Shown one piece after another: positions 55,009 to 63,305 of a stretch of 64,000 bases of DNA (the stretch's first letter is position 1; each line of letters opens with the position of its first letter). Location: the NCBI GenBank assembly GCA_016124665.1, contig WGNH01000011.1, positions 62,001 to 126,000 of the forward strand, written 5' to 3'. Source of the stretch: Alphaproteobacteria bacterium. Lineage in GTDB: Bacteria; Pseudomonadota; Alphaproteobacteria; Caulobacterales; Maricaulaceae. The translations under genes and the position numbers were made by a program. The notes below the pieces were generated by a model. That model saw only the letters and a program-made list of their open reading frames with translations. It made no database searches and was not told the origin of the DNA.

Positions 55009-56229
55009 TCAGTTCACCTGCGGACGCGCGGCCAGGAAAGTGGTTCCAGCGATAGCGACGGCGAGCGCCGCCGCATGCCATTCCTGCCAGATGCCATAGC
55101 TGAAAAGGATAAAGCAGAAATAGGCGGTCGCGACCCAGGCAATGGCGGCCGCCTGCAAACGCGACAGCAGCGGCGCGCCGGCAATGCGCCCGCCCATCAT
55201 GACAAGCGCCAGGGCAATCAGGATGGCGCCAAACGCCCCGGTCTCCATCCATACCTGAAGCGGGGCATTATGCGGATGCAAAGGGAGGAGTTGCTGGACC
55301 GTACCGCGGATTTCCGCTTCCCCGTCAATCACCCGGCCAGCATCGAGCCCCCACCCCGTCCACGGGCGTTCGGACAGGCGCTCCCCTGTGAAGCGCCAGA
55401 TTTCGAGGCGGATCTCCCAGGATTCCGGCAGGCGGGACCGGATCGCGTCCGGTAAAGCGGCCGCCACGGATGGCAGGGTCAATGGCACGACGACAAAAGC
55501 CCCGGCCATGCCGCCGAAGATCGCCGAGAGCGCCCCGCGTGGCCAGAAATAAGCCAGCGCTGCTGCCGCGGATGCAGCAATAAAGGCCACCGTATTTACC
55601 TCGAGACCAAAGCCCAGCGACATCATGCCGGTCAGCGCGATCAGGAGCAGGCCAATCAGGGGGCCGCCTTCGCGCCAGGCCAGCGCCGCTGCCGGGCCTG
55701 CAAACAATATGGCCAGCAAGGCGCCGTGACCGAGACTGCGATTGACCTGGTTGATGGTGTGCTGATTGCCGGCAGGCGCGCCTTCGACGGCGACTTTATA
55801 GGCCAGGGTTGCCTCGCCGCCGGATACGAATTCGGCAAACAGGTAGAGGGACGCCATAAACGCCATGAAGATGAACATGGCTTCTGCCCGGGCACGCCAG
55901 CGGCCCCGCAGATGGGCCACAGCAAAGGCAAAGGCGGCATAAAGCGGAATTCCGATGAGCAGCTTGATCGCCTGATCCGCCTTGTCATAGGGCGACCATG
56001 TCCAGCTCAGCGCGGCCCAGCCGACAAATAGCGCGGCCAGCAGGGCTTCCCAGGGAATGTCCCTGCGCAGACGGAGTATCTGTTTCCATGGCAAGGCGAT
56101 AAGTCCGCCAAGCGCGACAAAGGGCGGAAGCGGCAGACCGCCGGCAATGGCCGATACCCCCGCAAAAAACATCACGATGACCGCTGTGATTCCGGGCCTT
56201 GCCTGGCCTGTATCCGGAAAAGCGGTCAT
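55009..56229 (-). CDS. O-antigen ligase family protein (Wzy_C)
   Basis: 406 residues, about ten membrane segments. The large periplasmic loop ends with LLPLHPHNAPLQVWMETGAFGAIL, carrying the conserved His of WaaL/Wzy_C proteins, and RSLGHGALLAILFAG precedes. It either ligates O-polysaccharide to lipid A core or polymerises glycans. Overlaps the downstream glycosyltransferase, which supports a role in surface polysaccharide. Confidence 0.9.
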   Translation of the reverse strand: MTAFPDTGQARPGITAVIVMFFAGVSAIAGGLPLPPFVALGGLIALPWKQILRLRRDIPWEALLAALFVGWAALSWTWSPYDKADQAIKLLIGIPLYAAFAFAVAHLRGRWRARAEAMFIFMAFMASLYLFAEFVSGGEATLAYKVAVEGAPAGNQHTINQVNRSLGHGALLAILFAGPAAALAWREGGPLIGLLLIALTGMMSLGFGLEVNTVAFIAASAAAALAYFWPRGALSAIFGGMAGAFVVVPLTLPSVAAALPDAIRSRLPESWEIRLEIWRFTGERLSERPWTGWGLDAGRVIDGEAEIRGTVQQLLPLHPHNAPLQVWMETGAFGAILIALALVMMGGRIAGAPLLSRLQAAAIAWVATAYFCFILFSYGIWQEWHAAALAVAIAGTTFLAARPQVN

Positions 56230-56241
56230 CGCGATGATATC

Positions 56242-58173
56242 CTAGGTGCGCTTGAGGTCGGGCGGTGTGGCACTTTCGGCCAGTTGCTTCACAGCATCCT
56301 CCAGGCCGAGGATTTCCTGTTGCTTGTTGCCTTCCCCCAGGAAGCGGAGCGCGACCTGACGGTTTTCGGCTTCCTTCATGCCGACAACGGCAATCACGGG
56401 GACCTTGCCGACAGAATGTTCGCGGACCTTGTAATTGATCTTCTCGTTGCGGAAGTCGGTCTTCACACGCAGGCCGGCCTTGCGCAGCGTGGCGGCCACC
56501 TCCTCGCCATAGCCATCGGCTTCGGACGTGATCGTTGCGACCACCACCTGCAGCGGCGCCAGCCAGAGCGGGAACTTGCCGGCATAATTCTCGATGAGGA
56601 TGCCGATAAAGCGCTCGAACGAGCCGAGAATCGCCCGGTGCAGCATGACCGGGCGATGCTTGTCATTGTCCTCGCCGACGAATTCCGCATCCAGGCGCTC
56701 GGGCAGCACGAAATCGACCTGCAAGGTGCCACACTGCCAGTCACGGCCAATGGCATCGCGCAGAACGAATTCCAGCTTGGGTCCGTAAAACGCTCCCTCG
56801 CCCGGATTGAGGATCATCTCGACACCGGCGGCTTCGGTTGCGTCCTTCAACGCCTTTTCCGCCTTGTCCCACGTCTCGTCGGATCCGGAGCGGACGTCCG
56901 GCCGGTCGGAGAATTTGACGATGAAATCCTCGAAGCCGAGATCGGCATACACCGAATTCAGCAATTCGATGAAGGACGCCGTTTCGCTCTCGATCTGGTT
57001 TTCCAGACAGAAGATATGCGCGTCATCCTGAACAAAGCCGCGCACCCGCATCAGTCCGTGCAGCGCGCCGGACGGCTCATAGCGCGAGCAGGAGCCGAAC
57101 TCGGCCATGCGCAGCGGCAGATCGCGATAGGATTTCTGGCCCGACCGGAAAATCTGGACGTGGGCCGGGCAATTCATCGGCTTGAGCGCGAGGACTTCCC
57201 CGTCCTCGGTCTGGGCCGTGAACATGTTCTCCCGGAATTTCTCCCAGTGGCCGGATTTTTCCCAGAGGGAGCGATCAATGAGAGAGGGCGTTTTGACCTC
57301 CTCGTATTTCGCGTCTTCCAACCGCCGGCGCATGTAGTTTTCCAGCGTGCGGTACAGCGTCCAGCCCTTGTCGTGCCAGAAGACCTGACCACGGGCCTCT
57401 TCCTGCATGTGGAAGAGATCCATGGCGCGGCCGACACGGCGGTGATCGCGTTTTTCGGCTTCCTCCAGGCGCATGAGATGGGCGTTGAGCTGCTTGTCGT
57501 CTGCCCAGGCCGTGCCGTAGATGCGCTGCAGCATGGCATTGCGGTGGTCGCCGCGCCAATAGGCGCCGGCGACCTTCATCAACTTGAAGGATTTACCGAT
57601 CCGGCCCGTCGAGGGCAGGTGCGGTCCACGGCAGAGATCGATCCAGTCGCCCTGGCGGTAGATCGTGATGACCTCGTCTTCCGGCAGATCGCGGATCAGC
57701 TCGGCCTTGTACTTTTCGCCAATGCGCTCGAAGTGGGCAATCGCGTCATCGCGGTCCCAGACCTCGCGCTCGAAGGGCAGGTCGCGATCGACGATTTCGG
57801 CCATGCGCTTTTCGATGGCCTCGAAATCCTCCGTGGAGAAGGGTTCGTCACGGGCGAAGTCGTAATAGAAGCCGTCCTCGATGGCCGGGCCGATCGTGAC
57901 CTGGGTGCCGGGGAAAAGCTCCTGCACGGCCTGCGCCAGAATATGCGCCGCATCATGGCGGATCACTTCCAGCGCTTCCGGTTGGTCGCGCGTGACCAGT
58001 TCGACCCTTGCATCCCCGTCGAGGGGGCGCGTCAGATCCCATTCCCGGCCATCGACTTTGGCGATGATGGCCTTCTTGGCCAGTGATTTGGATATGCCCT
58101 CCGCGAGGTCCATCGGGCTGGCGCCGTCGGGAAGCTCCCGGACAGCCCCATCGGGCAGCGTTACATTGATCAT
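56242..58173 (-). CDS. thrS: Threonyl-tRNA synthetase
   Basis: 643 residues. N-terminal TGS domain (about 1-62), editing domain with HDAAHILA and a later Cys/His zinc-like set, class II core with [31 protein letters not shown] and motif 3 [15 protein letters not shown], and a C-terminal anticodon domain ([17 protein letters not shown]). Attaches threonine to tRNA-Thr. Overlaps yidD by 4 bases upstream. Confidence 0.97.
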   Translation of the reverse strand: MINVTLPDGAVRELPDGASPMDLAEGISKSLAKKAIIAKVDGREWDLTRPLDGDARVELVTRDQPEALEVIRHDAAHILAQAVQELFPGTQVTIGPAIEDGFYYDFARDEPFSTEDFEAIEKRMAEIVDRDLPFEREVWDRDDAIAHFERIGEKYKAELIRDLPEDEVITIYRQGDWIDLCRGPHLPSTGRIGKSFKLMKVAGAYWRGDHRNAMLQRIYGTAWADDKQLNAHLMRLEEAEKRDHRRVGRAMDLFHMQEEARGQVFWHDKGWTLYRTLENYMRRRLEDAKYEEVKTPSLIDRSLWEKSGHWEKFRENMFTAQTEDGEVLALKPMNCPAHVQIFRSGQKSYRDLPLRMAEFGSCSRYEPSGALHGLMRVRGFVQDDAHIFCLENQIESETASFIELLNSVYADLGFEDFIVKFSDRPDVRSGSDETWDKAEKALKDATEAAGVEMILNPGEGAFYGPKLEFVLRDAIGRDWQCGTLQVDFVLPERLDAEFVGEDNDKHRPVMLHRAILGSFERFIGILIENYAGKFPLWLAPLQVVVATITSEADGYGEEVAATLRKAGLRVKTDFRNEKINYKVREHSVGKVPVIAVVGMKEAENRQVALRFLGEGNKQQEILGLEDAVKQLAESATPPDLKRT

Positions 58174-58520
58174 GTCTCTTCGTCCTGTTGTCCGGACCGG
58201 CCGTTTGAAGGGTTCCTAGCCGCTTCACGCGGAAGGCGAAAGCGGTGAAGCGCCCACCAGGGCACATTCGTCTGCTTTTCCGGTGCCGGATCATAGCCGT
58301 GAGTGCCACCGGGGCGGCATCTGGCGATGCGTCCGAGTGTCAGCCAGATGGCCCGCCACGCGCCCTGGTGACGCACGCAATCGACGCCATAGGCCGAACA
58401 GGTCGGCTCATGACGGCAGCGCACGCCCAGCGCATAGAAAAGCGGCGAGAGCGTCCATTGATAGACGCGCACGGCCGCGATCAGTATCGCGCTGAAGGGT
58501 TTGAACGACGGTTCGCTCAT
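58170..58520 (-). CDS. yidD: Membrane protein insertion efficiency factor YidD
   Basis: 116 residues from MSEPSFKPF. Family core: [29 protein letters not shown], with the conserved Cys-containing [11 protein letters not shown] motif, then [18 protein letters not shown]. An N-terminal amphipathic helix associates with the inner membrane near YidC. The track start is 37 residues too long. Coupled with thrS, as in many alphaproteobacteria. Confidence 0.93.
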   Translation of the reverse strand: MSEPSFKPFSAILIAAVRVYQWTLSPLFYALGVRCRHEPTCSAYGVDCVRHQGAWRAIWLTLGRIARCRPGGTHGYDPAPEKQTNVPWWALHRFRLPREAARNPSNGRSGQQDEET

Positions 58521-58643
58521 CGGCTTGTTGATCCTGAACACCGGCGGGACACACCCGCTGGCCGGTTGTGTAGGTGATTTGGTCGGGTTCGGGAATTCCG
58601 GACCGGCGGAAAATGTCTGCTGGCAGAGCAAACGCCGCCGGCC

Positions 58644-59081
58644 CTAGCCGGTTGCGGTGGGGGTCAGCGCGGTCTCACACGCTTCTGCGGCAGCCTCGAA
58701 CGCCAGCTGGATGGACGCATGACGGGCCGGATAATCCCGGGCGGCGTCCAGTTCGGACAGGGCGGCAAAGCGGCCTTGCGGCGCGGGCCCACCCTTCAGC
58801 ATGGCGGCCAGCGCATCGCGGGCCTCGCGGATTTCATCGATGGAGGCACCGATGGCATTCGCCCCCAGCACCGAGGCCGAGGCCTGTCCCAGCGCGCAGG
58901 CTTTCACCTCGAGGCCGATCTCGGCGATGCGGTCCTTTTCAAGCCGCACCTCCACCTCCACCGCCGAGCCGCACAGGCGGGAGACACGGCGCGCAGCCCC
59001 GTCAGCGCGGGCGAGCCGGCCGATATGCGGAATCTCCGCGGCGAGACGTAAAATCCCGCTGGAATAGAGTGCGTCTTTCAT
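58644..59081 (-). CDS. Iron-sulfur cluster assembly scaffold protein (IscU/NifU-like)
   Basis: 145 residues. NifU_N-type pattern with Cys in SRLCGSAVEVEVRL, ACALGQASASVLG and a C-terminal RHASIQLAFEAAAEACETAL. The Cys positions (about 37, 62 and 136) could bind a nascent cluster. Common next to yidD and folE in alphaproteobacteria. Whether it supports SUF or a dedicated target is unknown. Confidence 0.88.
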   Translation of the reverse strand: MKDALYSSGILRLAAEIPHIGRLARADGAARRVSRLCGSAVEVEVRLEKDRIAEIGLEVKACALGQASASVLGANAIGASIDEIREARDALAAMLKGGPAPQGRFAALSELDAARDYPARHASIQLAFEAAAEACETALTPTATG

Positions 59082-59159
59082 TGTGGCAGGGGATATAGGC
59101 GAATTGTGGCGGAAGTGCTACCTTCCATGCCGCGCTGCGGCCAAATACTCACTATGCGC

Positions 59160-59224
59160 GTCCTGCTCCGGCTTGACCGGAGCATCTCGTGATCAAGGAG
59201 ACCCTCCGATCAAGTCGGAGGGAG
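59160..59224 (-). repeat. Two-hairpin dispersed repeat, copy 2
   Basis: Read on the minus strand: CCCTCCGA-CTTGA-TCGGAGGG, a linker TCTCCTTGATCACGAGAT, then GCTCCGG-TCAAG-CCGGAGC. The second stem has GC...GC where copy 1 has CG...CG, keeping the pairing. It lies between cysS and the scaffold gene. Confidence 0.75.
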
Positions 59225-59293
59225 TCGCCGATTCTGGTCCGTGAGTGCTGAGCGACCGGCCGCCCCCCGTAAACGGGGCAGGAAAACCTGCGG

Positions 59294-60670
59294 TTATCCC
59301 ATCCGCCAGGTGGTGCCTTCCGGGCCGTCATCGACGAGGACCTTGCGTTTGTCGAGTTCCTCGCGGAGGGCATCGGCTTTTGCGAAATCCTTCGCCTGCC
59401 GCGCCGCCGTGCGGTCCAGAATGAGCTGGTCGATTGCGGCTCGATCTTCCGGTGAGAGCGCATCAATGCCGAACCAGGCATCGGGCACGCTTTCCAGAAG
59501 GCCCAGCGCATGGCCACCGGCCAGCAAATCAGCGGCAGCCGCCTGACGATCCGCATCACTCTGGGCCCGGTTGGCTTCTCCGGCCAACGCAAAGAGCGCC
59601 GCCAGCGCCTTGGGCGTGTTGAGATCATCGGCCAGCGCCGCTTCCACCGTTTCGGGCACGTCAGCGGCGGGCGCGGCCTCGATCCGGCGCAGCACGCCAT
59701 AAAGCCGGTCCAGCGATTTCTGCGAGGTGTGCAGGAGCTTCTGCGTCCAGTCGAGCGGGGCGCGGTAATGCGCCGTCAGCAAGGCATAGCGCAGCACTTC
59801 GCCGGGCCAGTCCCTGATCAGCTCGTGGACGAGTTTCACATTGCCTAGCGATTTGGACATCTTGGTGGAGTCCATCGACAGAAAGCCATTGTGCAGCCAG
59901 AAGCGCGCCATCGCCTTGCCGCCATGGGCGCAGACCGATTGTGCGATCTCGTTTTCATGGTGCGGGAATTTGAGGTCGGTGCCGCCGCCATGAATGTCGA
60001 AAATCTCGCCGAGATGCTTTTCCGCCATGGCCGAGCATTCGATATGCCAGCCCGGACGGCCGCGGCCCCAGGGGCTGTCCCAGCCGGGCTCGTCCTCTTT
60101 TGCCGGCTTCCACATGACGAAATCGGCCGGGTCCTTCTTGTAGGGGGCGACTTCCACCCGCGCCCCGGCGATCATGTCCTCGCGGTCACGCCGGGACAGC
60201 GCGCCATAGCGGTCATAGCTCTGCACGGAAAACAGGACATGGCCTTCCGCCTCATAGGCATGGCCGCTCTCGATGAGGCGGGCGATCATGCCGATCATCT
60301 CGCCGATATGCTGTGTGGCATGCGGTTCCAGTGTCGGCGGCAAGACGCCGAGCGCGCCGGTATCCTGCCGGTAGATATCGGCAAATTTATCGGTAACCGC
60401 CTCGATCGGCTCGCCCAGATCGCGCGCCGCCTCGATGATCTTGTCATCCACATCGGTGATGTTGCGCGCATAGATGACATGATCCGCGCCATAGGTGCGG
60501 CGCAACAGGCGGAACAGCACGTCAAAGACGACCGGCGGACGGGCATTGCCGATATGGGCATAGGACCAGACCGTCGGCCCGCAGACATACATCGTCACCC
60601 GTTTCGGATCGCCAGGCACAAAGGCCCGTTTCTGTCCTGTCAGCGAGTCGTGCAGTTGAAGCGTCGGCAT
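59294..60670 (-). CDS. cysS: Cysteinyl-tRNA synthetase
   Basis: 458-residue class I synthetase. HIGH motif in [18 protein letters not shown] with zinc Cys29, [10 protein letters not shown], further zinc ligands in [13 protein letters not shown], and KMSKSLGNV. Attaches Cys to tRNA-Cys. Divergent from folE over a 209-base region that holds both promoters; I see no further gene there. Confidence 0.97.
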   Translation of the reverse strand: MPTLQLHDSLTGQKRAFVPGDPKRVTMYVCGPTVWSYAHIGNARPPVVFDVLFRLLRRTYGADHVIYARNITDVDDKIIEAARDLGEPIEAVTDKFADIYRQDTGALGVLPPTLEPHATQHIGEMIGMIARLIESGHAYEAEGHVLFSVQSYDRYGALSRRDREDMIAGARVEVAPYKKDPADFVMWKPAKEDEPGWDSPWGRGRPGWHIECSAMAEKHLGEIFDIHGGGTDLKFPHHENEIAQSVCAHGGKAMARFWLHNGFLSMDSTKMSKSLGNVKLVHELIRDWPGEVLRYALLTAHYRAPLDWTQKLLHTSQKSLDRLYGVLRRIEAAPAADVPETVEAALADDLNTPKALAALFALAGEANRAQSDADRQAAAADLLAGGHALGLLESVPDAWFGIDALSPEDRAAIDQLILDRTAARQAKDFAKADALREELDKRKVLVDDGPEGTTWRMG

Positions 60671-60879
60671 GTGAGCCAGTCCTATCGTTTTGAGACATTT
60701 GCGTATAAAGTCGCTCCCTCCCTATGGACGGCGCGAATTCACGCCCTACATAGCGGTCTCGCACGGTGAGCGAAACCGGAAGAACTTCGGGCGGCTGAGT
60801 TTTGACGTCCTGTCCTTCGGTCCGGAAACCGGAACTACACGGAATGTGAAGGCATTCCCAACCCGAAAACGGAAGGATC

Positions 60880-61506
60880 ATGGTCAACATGGACGCCAAA
60901 ACCCCCGTCAATCTGCGCCCTGACACCGCAGCTCCCGCCCGCCCCAGCCGCGACGAAGCCGAAGCGGCTGTGCGCACGCTGATCGCCTGGGCCGGGGACA
61001 ACCCCAATCGCGAAGGCCTTCTGGATACGCCCAAGCGCGTCGCCAAGGCGTTCGAGGAATGGTTCTCCGGCTATGCCGCCGATCCGGCGCATGAGCTGTC
61101 ACGCGTGTTCGAAGATGTGCAGGGCTATGACGATATGGTGATGCTCACCAATATCGATGTCGAAAGCCATTGCGAACACCATCTCGCCCCGATCATGGGC
61201 GTCGCGCATGTCGCCTATCTGCCGCGCAAGAATGTGGTCGGCATTTCCAAGATTGCCCGCGTGGTGGAGATTTTCTCCAAGCGCCTGCAAACGCAGGAAA
61301 CCATGACCGCGCAGATCGCCGATACGCTGATGGAGGCGATGGATGCGCGCGGCGTGGCCGTGCTGGTCGACGCCAAGCACCAGTGCATGACGACGCGCGG
61401 TGTGCATCACCCCAATGTCTCGACCATCACCACCACCTTTGCCGGTGAGTTCAAGTCCGATGACGAGCTGCGCGGGCGTTTCATGCGCCTGGTGGAGCGG
61501 GCCTGA
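60880..61506 (+). CDS. folE: GTP cyclohydrolase I
   Basis: 208 residues. Zinc and catalytic segment DVESHCEHHLAPIMG, substrate loop GISKIARVVEIFSKRLQTQE, and HQCMTTRGVHH with the second zinc Cys. First step of tetrahydrofolate synthesis. GGAAGGA at good distance supports the start. The next core gene in this orientation is the pseudouridine synthase, but a foreign cassette separates them. Confidence 0.96.
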   Translation: MVNMDAKTPVNLRPDTAAPARPSRDEAEAAVRTLIAWAGDNPNREGLLDTPKRVAKAFEEWFSGYAADPAHELSRVFEDVQGYDDMVMLTNIDVESHCEHHLAPIMGVAHVAYLPRKNVVGISKIARVVEIFSKRLQTQETMTAQIADTLMEAMDARGVAVLVDAKHQCMTTRGVHHPNVSTITTTFAGEFKSDDELRGRFMRLVERA

Positions 61507-61554
61507 GCGCCAAGCAAGCGTGACGGGGCGGTAAAGTTGCGCTAATCCGCGCGC

Positions 61555-61587
61555 ATGACCGCCCCGAATAACCTCATCGGGTCATAG
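61555..61587 (+). pseudogene. Remnant of the 5' end of the rluD-like gene
   Basis: ATGACCGCCCCGAATAACC encodes MTAPNNLIGS then stop. The intact gene beyond the cassette starts MTAPIPLIAP, and CATGACCGCCCC (12 bases) is identical at both places. A caution: the same bases also pair with CGGGGCGGT at 61524-61532 as the far arm of a hairpin, so part of the match could reflect that. Confidence 0.5.
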
Positions 61588-62077
61588 CTTCTGCTAAGCT
61601 TAGTATTACCAGTTTGCCGGATTCGTATGAATTCTTGATCTCTCCGTAATTTGTTGTTCTTGGACTCTGTCCCGAATGGACAAAACTATTTCGCCAAGTC
61701 AGCATATTACCGTACGCGCTCCTAATGCTTCCTCGACCGTCGCGAAGGTTTTGTTGTTCCCTCGAATCTAGCTTTCGTTGGAACTTCAGCCGATACTGTT
61801 CACCAAATTTCTTTGAGCGATTCTTGAGATCTTCTAAGCCGATCCGGCCATTCAACTTTTCAAATGAATTTTCAACATATTGACCGAATCTAATATGTTT
61901 CTTACGCGAGAAATCACAAAAAATTTCCTTGATCGCCAACTCGTACACGGTAACGGCAGAAATCAAAACGAACCCCAGATATCGCCCCTTGATGAAGTCA
62001 TCATCAACAGCATCAAACATCGAATCCAAATGGACCAGATAATCGTCCGCTAGTTTGAAATGCTCATCGTATGCCAT
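61574..62077 (-). CDS. HEPN-domain protein, putative RNase (RiboL-PSP-HEPN-like)
   Basis: 167 residues, mostly helical. The hallmark HEPN motif Rx4H is RNSFVH at Arg129-His134 (MLTWRNSFVHSGQ), the catalytic motif of HEPN RNases. The N-terminal half (ADDYLVHLDSMFDAVDDDFIKGRY, VTVYELAIKEIF) resembles RiboL-PSP-HEPN proteins. Its ATG directly follows the stop of the DUF262 gene with no gap, so they are translationally coupled. Codon use is AT-rich unlike the neighbours. A toxin-like RNA cleavage role in defence is inferred, not shown. Confidence 0.8.
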   Translation of the reverse strand: MAYDEHFKLADDYLVHLDSMFDAVDDDFIKGRYLGFVLISAVTVYELAIKEIFCDFSRKKHIRFGQYVENSFEKLNGRIGLEDLKNRSKKFGEQYRLKFQRKLDSREQQNLRDGRGSIRSAYGNMLTWRNSFVHSGQSPRTTNYGEIKNSYESGKLVILSLAEAMTR

Positions 62078-63163
62078 CTACTTAATAAGATACTTTTCAG
62101 CTAGACTTAACCGCTTTTCTACAAAAGATGCATCGCTAGTATTAAAGAATATTGCCTCGCGATAATCTTCATCCGCAATCAAGTCTTCATATCGTTTGTC
62201 TAGATTTTTTGGAATCTTTCCATGATTTCTTATGAGAACACTCATTATAGAATCCATAGCAGCTAAGTTTATAGGCCCGCGAACATTGAATGGTCGTTCA
62301 GGTAGTTCTTTAGATATTGCTTCTAGAACTGCTTCAAATGTTTTTTCGAATGATTTAAGTTTACCTGTCTTATCATGCTGACTCCGCCTCATTCGTTTAT
62401 TCAGAAATTCTTTCATCGGCTTATCGTATTCACTATGATCGTAGGTCATAGCAAATATTCGTAAGATCATCTCAACATCCCGCTTATGCTTATCTAAACG
62501 AGGCTTCCCAATAACTTTTCTCCAAAGCTTGTTTTCATTTAGCTCATGAAGCCGTTCAACTATTGGACCATGAAACACGCAGTTTCTGATCTCCTGAGGT
62601 TTAAGCGGCGTGCCACCAGTGTTAAGCCTTTCAAAAATATGAAAAATGCTCGTATCATCGTTGGATGGCGAAAGCTGTTTGATGTTTACGATGCGCAGGA
62701 CGCTTTGCTTTAATTTCCGCTGATCTGATTGCGAAAGATCTTCGAACCGCTTTTTATGATAGGGACTATCTTCATCTAGTCCGGTTAAACGGAATACTTG
62801 CCGGCGGCCCTGAACGTTCTCGAATCCGAAATAACCCTCGAAGAAAAAAATCACGCTGAGGATTCGTTGTTGCCCGTCTATGATCCAGTTCTTGTTTTCT
62901 TCATCAACATGAAAGAACGCCTGTGGCACTGGCAATCCTAATAGAAACGACTCTATAAGCAGCGAGCTTTGCTGAATTCGCCATACAAAACTTCTTTGAA
63001 ACGGAGGAATTTGAATCTCGTCGTCCTTCCACATATCAAGAAGCACGCTGAGATTTAGATCGGAAGGATAGGTGGCAATATGATACTTCACCAACGCCGA
63101 TTCATCGTCTGTTTCTTCGTCAACAGCGATTTCTTCTTCGTTTTCTGTAGCATCTGAAGTCAT
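62078..63163 (-). CDS. DUF262 domain-containing protein (GmrS-like N-domain, no DUF1524)
   Basis: 361 residues from ATG 63163; a start at 63199 would add 12, but GGGGA lies 8 bases before 63163 and nothing precedes 63199. The DUF262 (ParB/Srx-like) signature is IPPFQRSFVW, then WIIDGQQRIL (DGQQR) and FERLNTGGTPLKPQEIRN. In GmrSD restriction enzymes this domain uses nucleotide and is fused to an HNH DUF1524 nuclease; no HNH motif occurs here, and the partner is the HEPN protein. Acidic N-terminus (ENEEEIAVDEETDDES). AT-rich, likely horizontally acquired. Confidence 0.9.
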   Translation of the reverse strand: MTSDATENEEEIAVDEETDDESALVKYHIATYPSDLNLSVLLDMWKDDEIQIPPFQRSFVWRIQQSSLLIESFLLGLPVPQAFFHVDEENKNWIIDGQQRILSVIFFFEGYFGFENVQGRRQVFRLTGLDEDSPYHKKRFEDLSQSDQRKLKQSVLRIVNIKQLSPSNDDTSIFHIFERLNTGGTPLKPQEIRNCVFHGPIVERLHELNENKLWRKVIGKPRLDKHKRDVEMILRIFAMTYDHSEYDKPMKEFLNKRMRRSQHDKTGKLKSFEKTFEAVLEAISKELPERPFNVRGPINLAAMDSIMSVLIRNHGKIPKNLDKRYEDLIADEDYREAIFFNTSDASFVEKRLSLAEKYLIK

Positions 63164-63199
63164 TAATTTATCCCCGATCCACGTTTTGTATCGAACCAT

Positions 63200-63305
63200 A
63201 GGTTGGTTTCAATTCTCGTGCTAGTCTTGTTTAGGGTAACAAATCTGAGAAAGCCTATTCTAAACAAATTTCCGCCAATTGGATTATATTAGCGAACTAA
63301 GCGAC
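63200..63305 (-). promoter_or_regulatory. Candidate control region of the DUF262-HEPN operon
   Basis: TATAAT is present on the minus strand at 63283-63288, about 120 bases before the start; no good -35 is seen. A 6-bp inverted repeat GTTTAG...CTAAAC (63229-63234 / 63260-63265) lies between it and the gene and could be an operator. The rluD-like gene on the other strand starts at the far edge, so its promoter must also lie here. Confidence 0.35.

Noticed and set aside
56284-58086. 600-residue plus-strand ORF over thrS
   Set aside because: A frame shadow caused by high-GC third positions of thrS, which has all class II synthetase motifs.
61555-61566. Left copy of CATGACCGCCCC as a transposon target-site duplication
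   Set aside because: No transposase, no terminal inverted repeats, and the similarity continues into diverged codons, which fits homologous recombination better.
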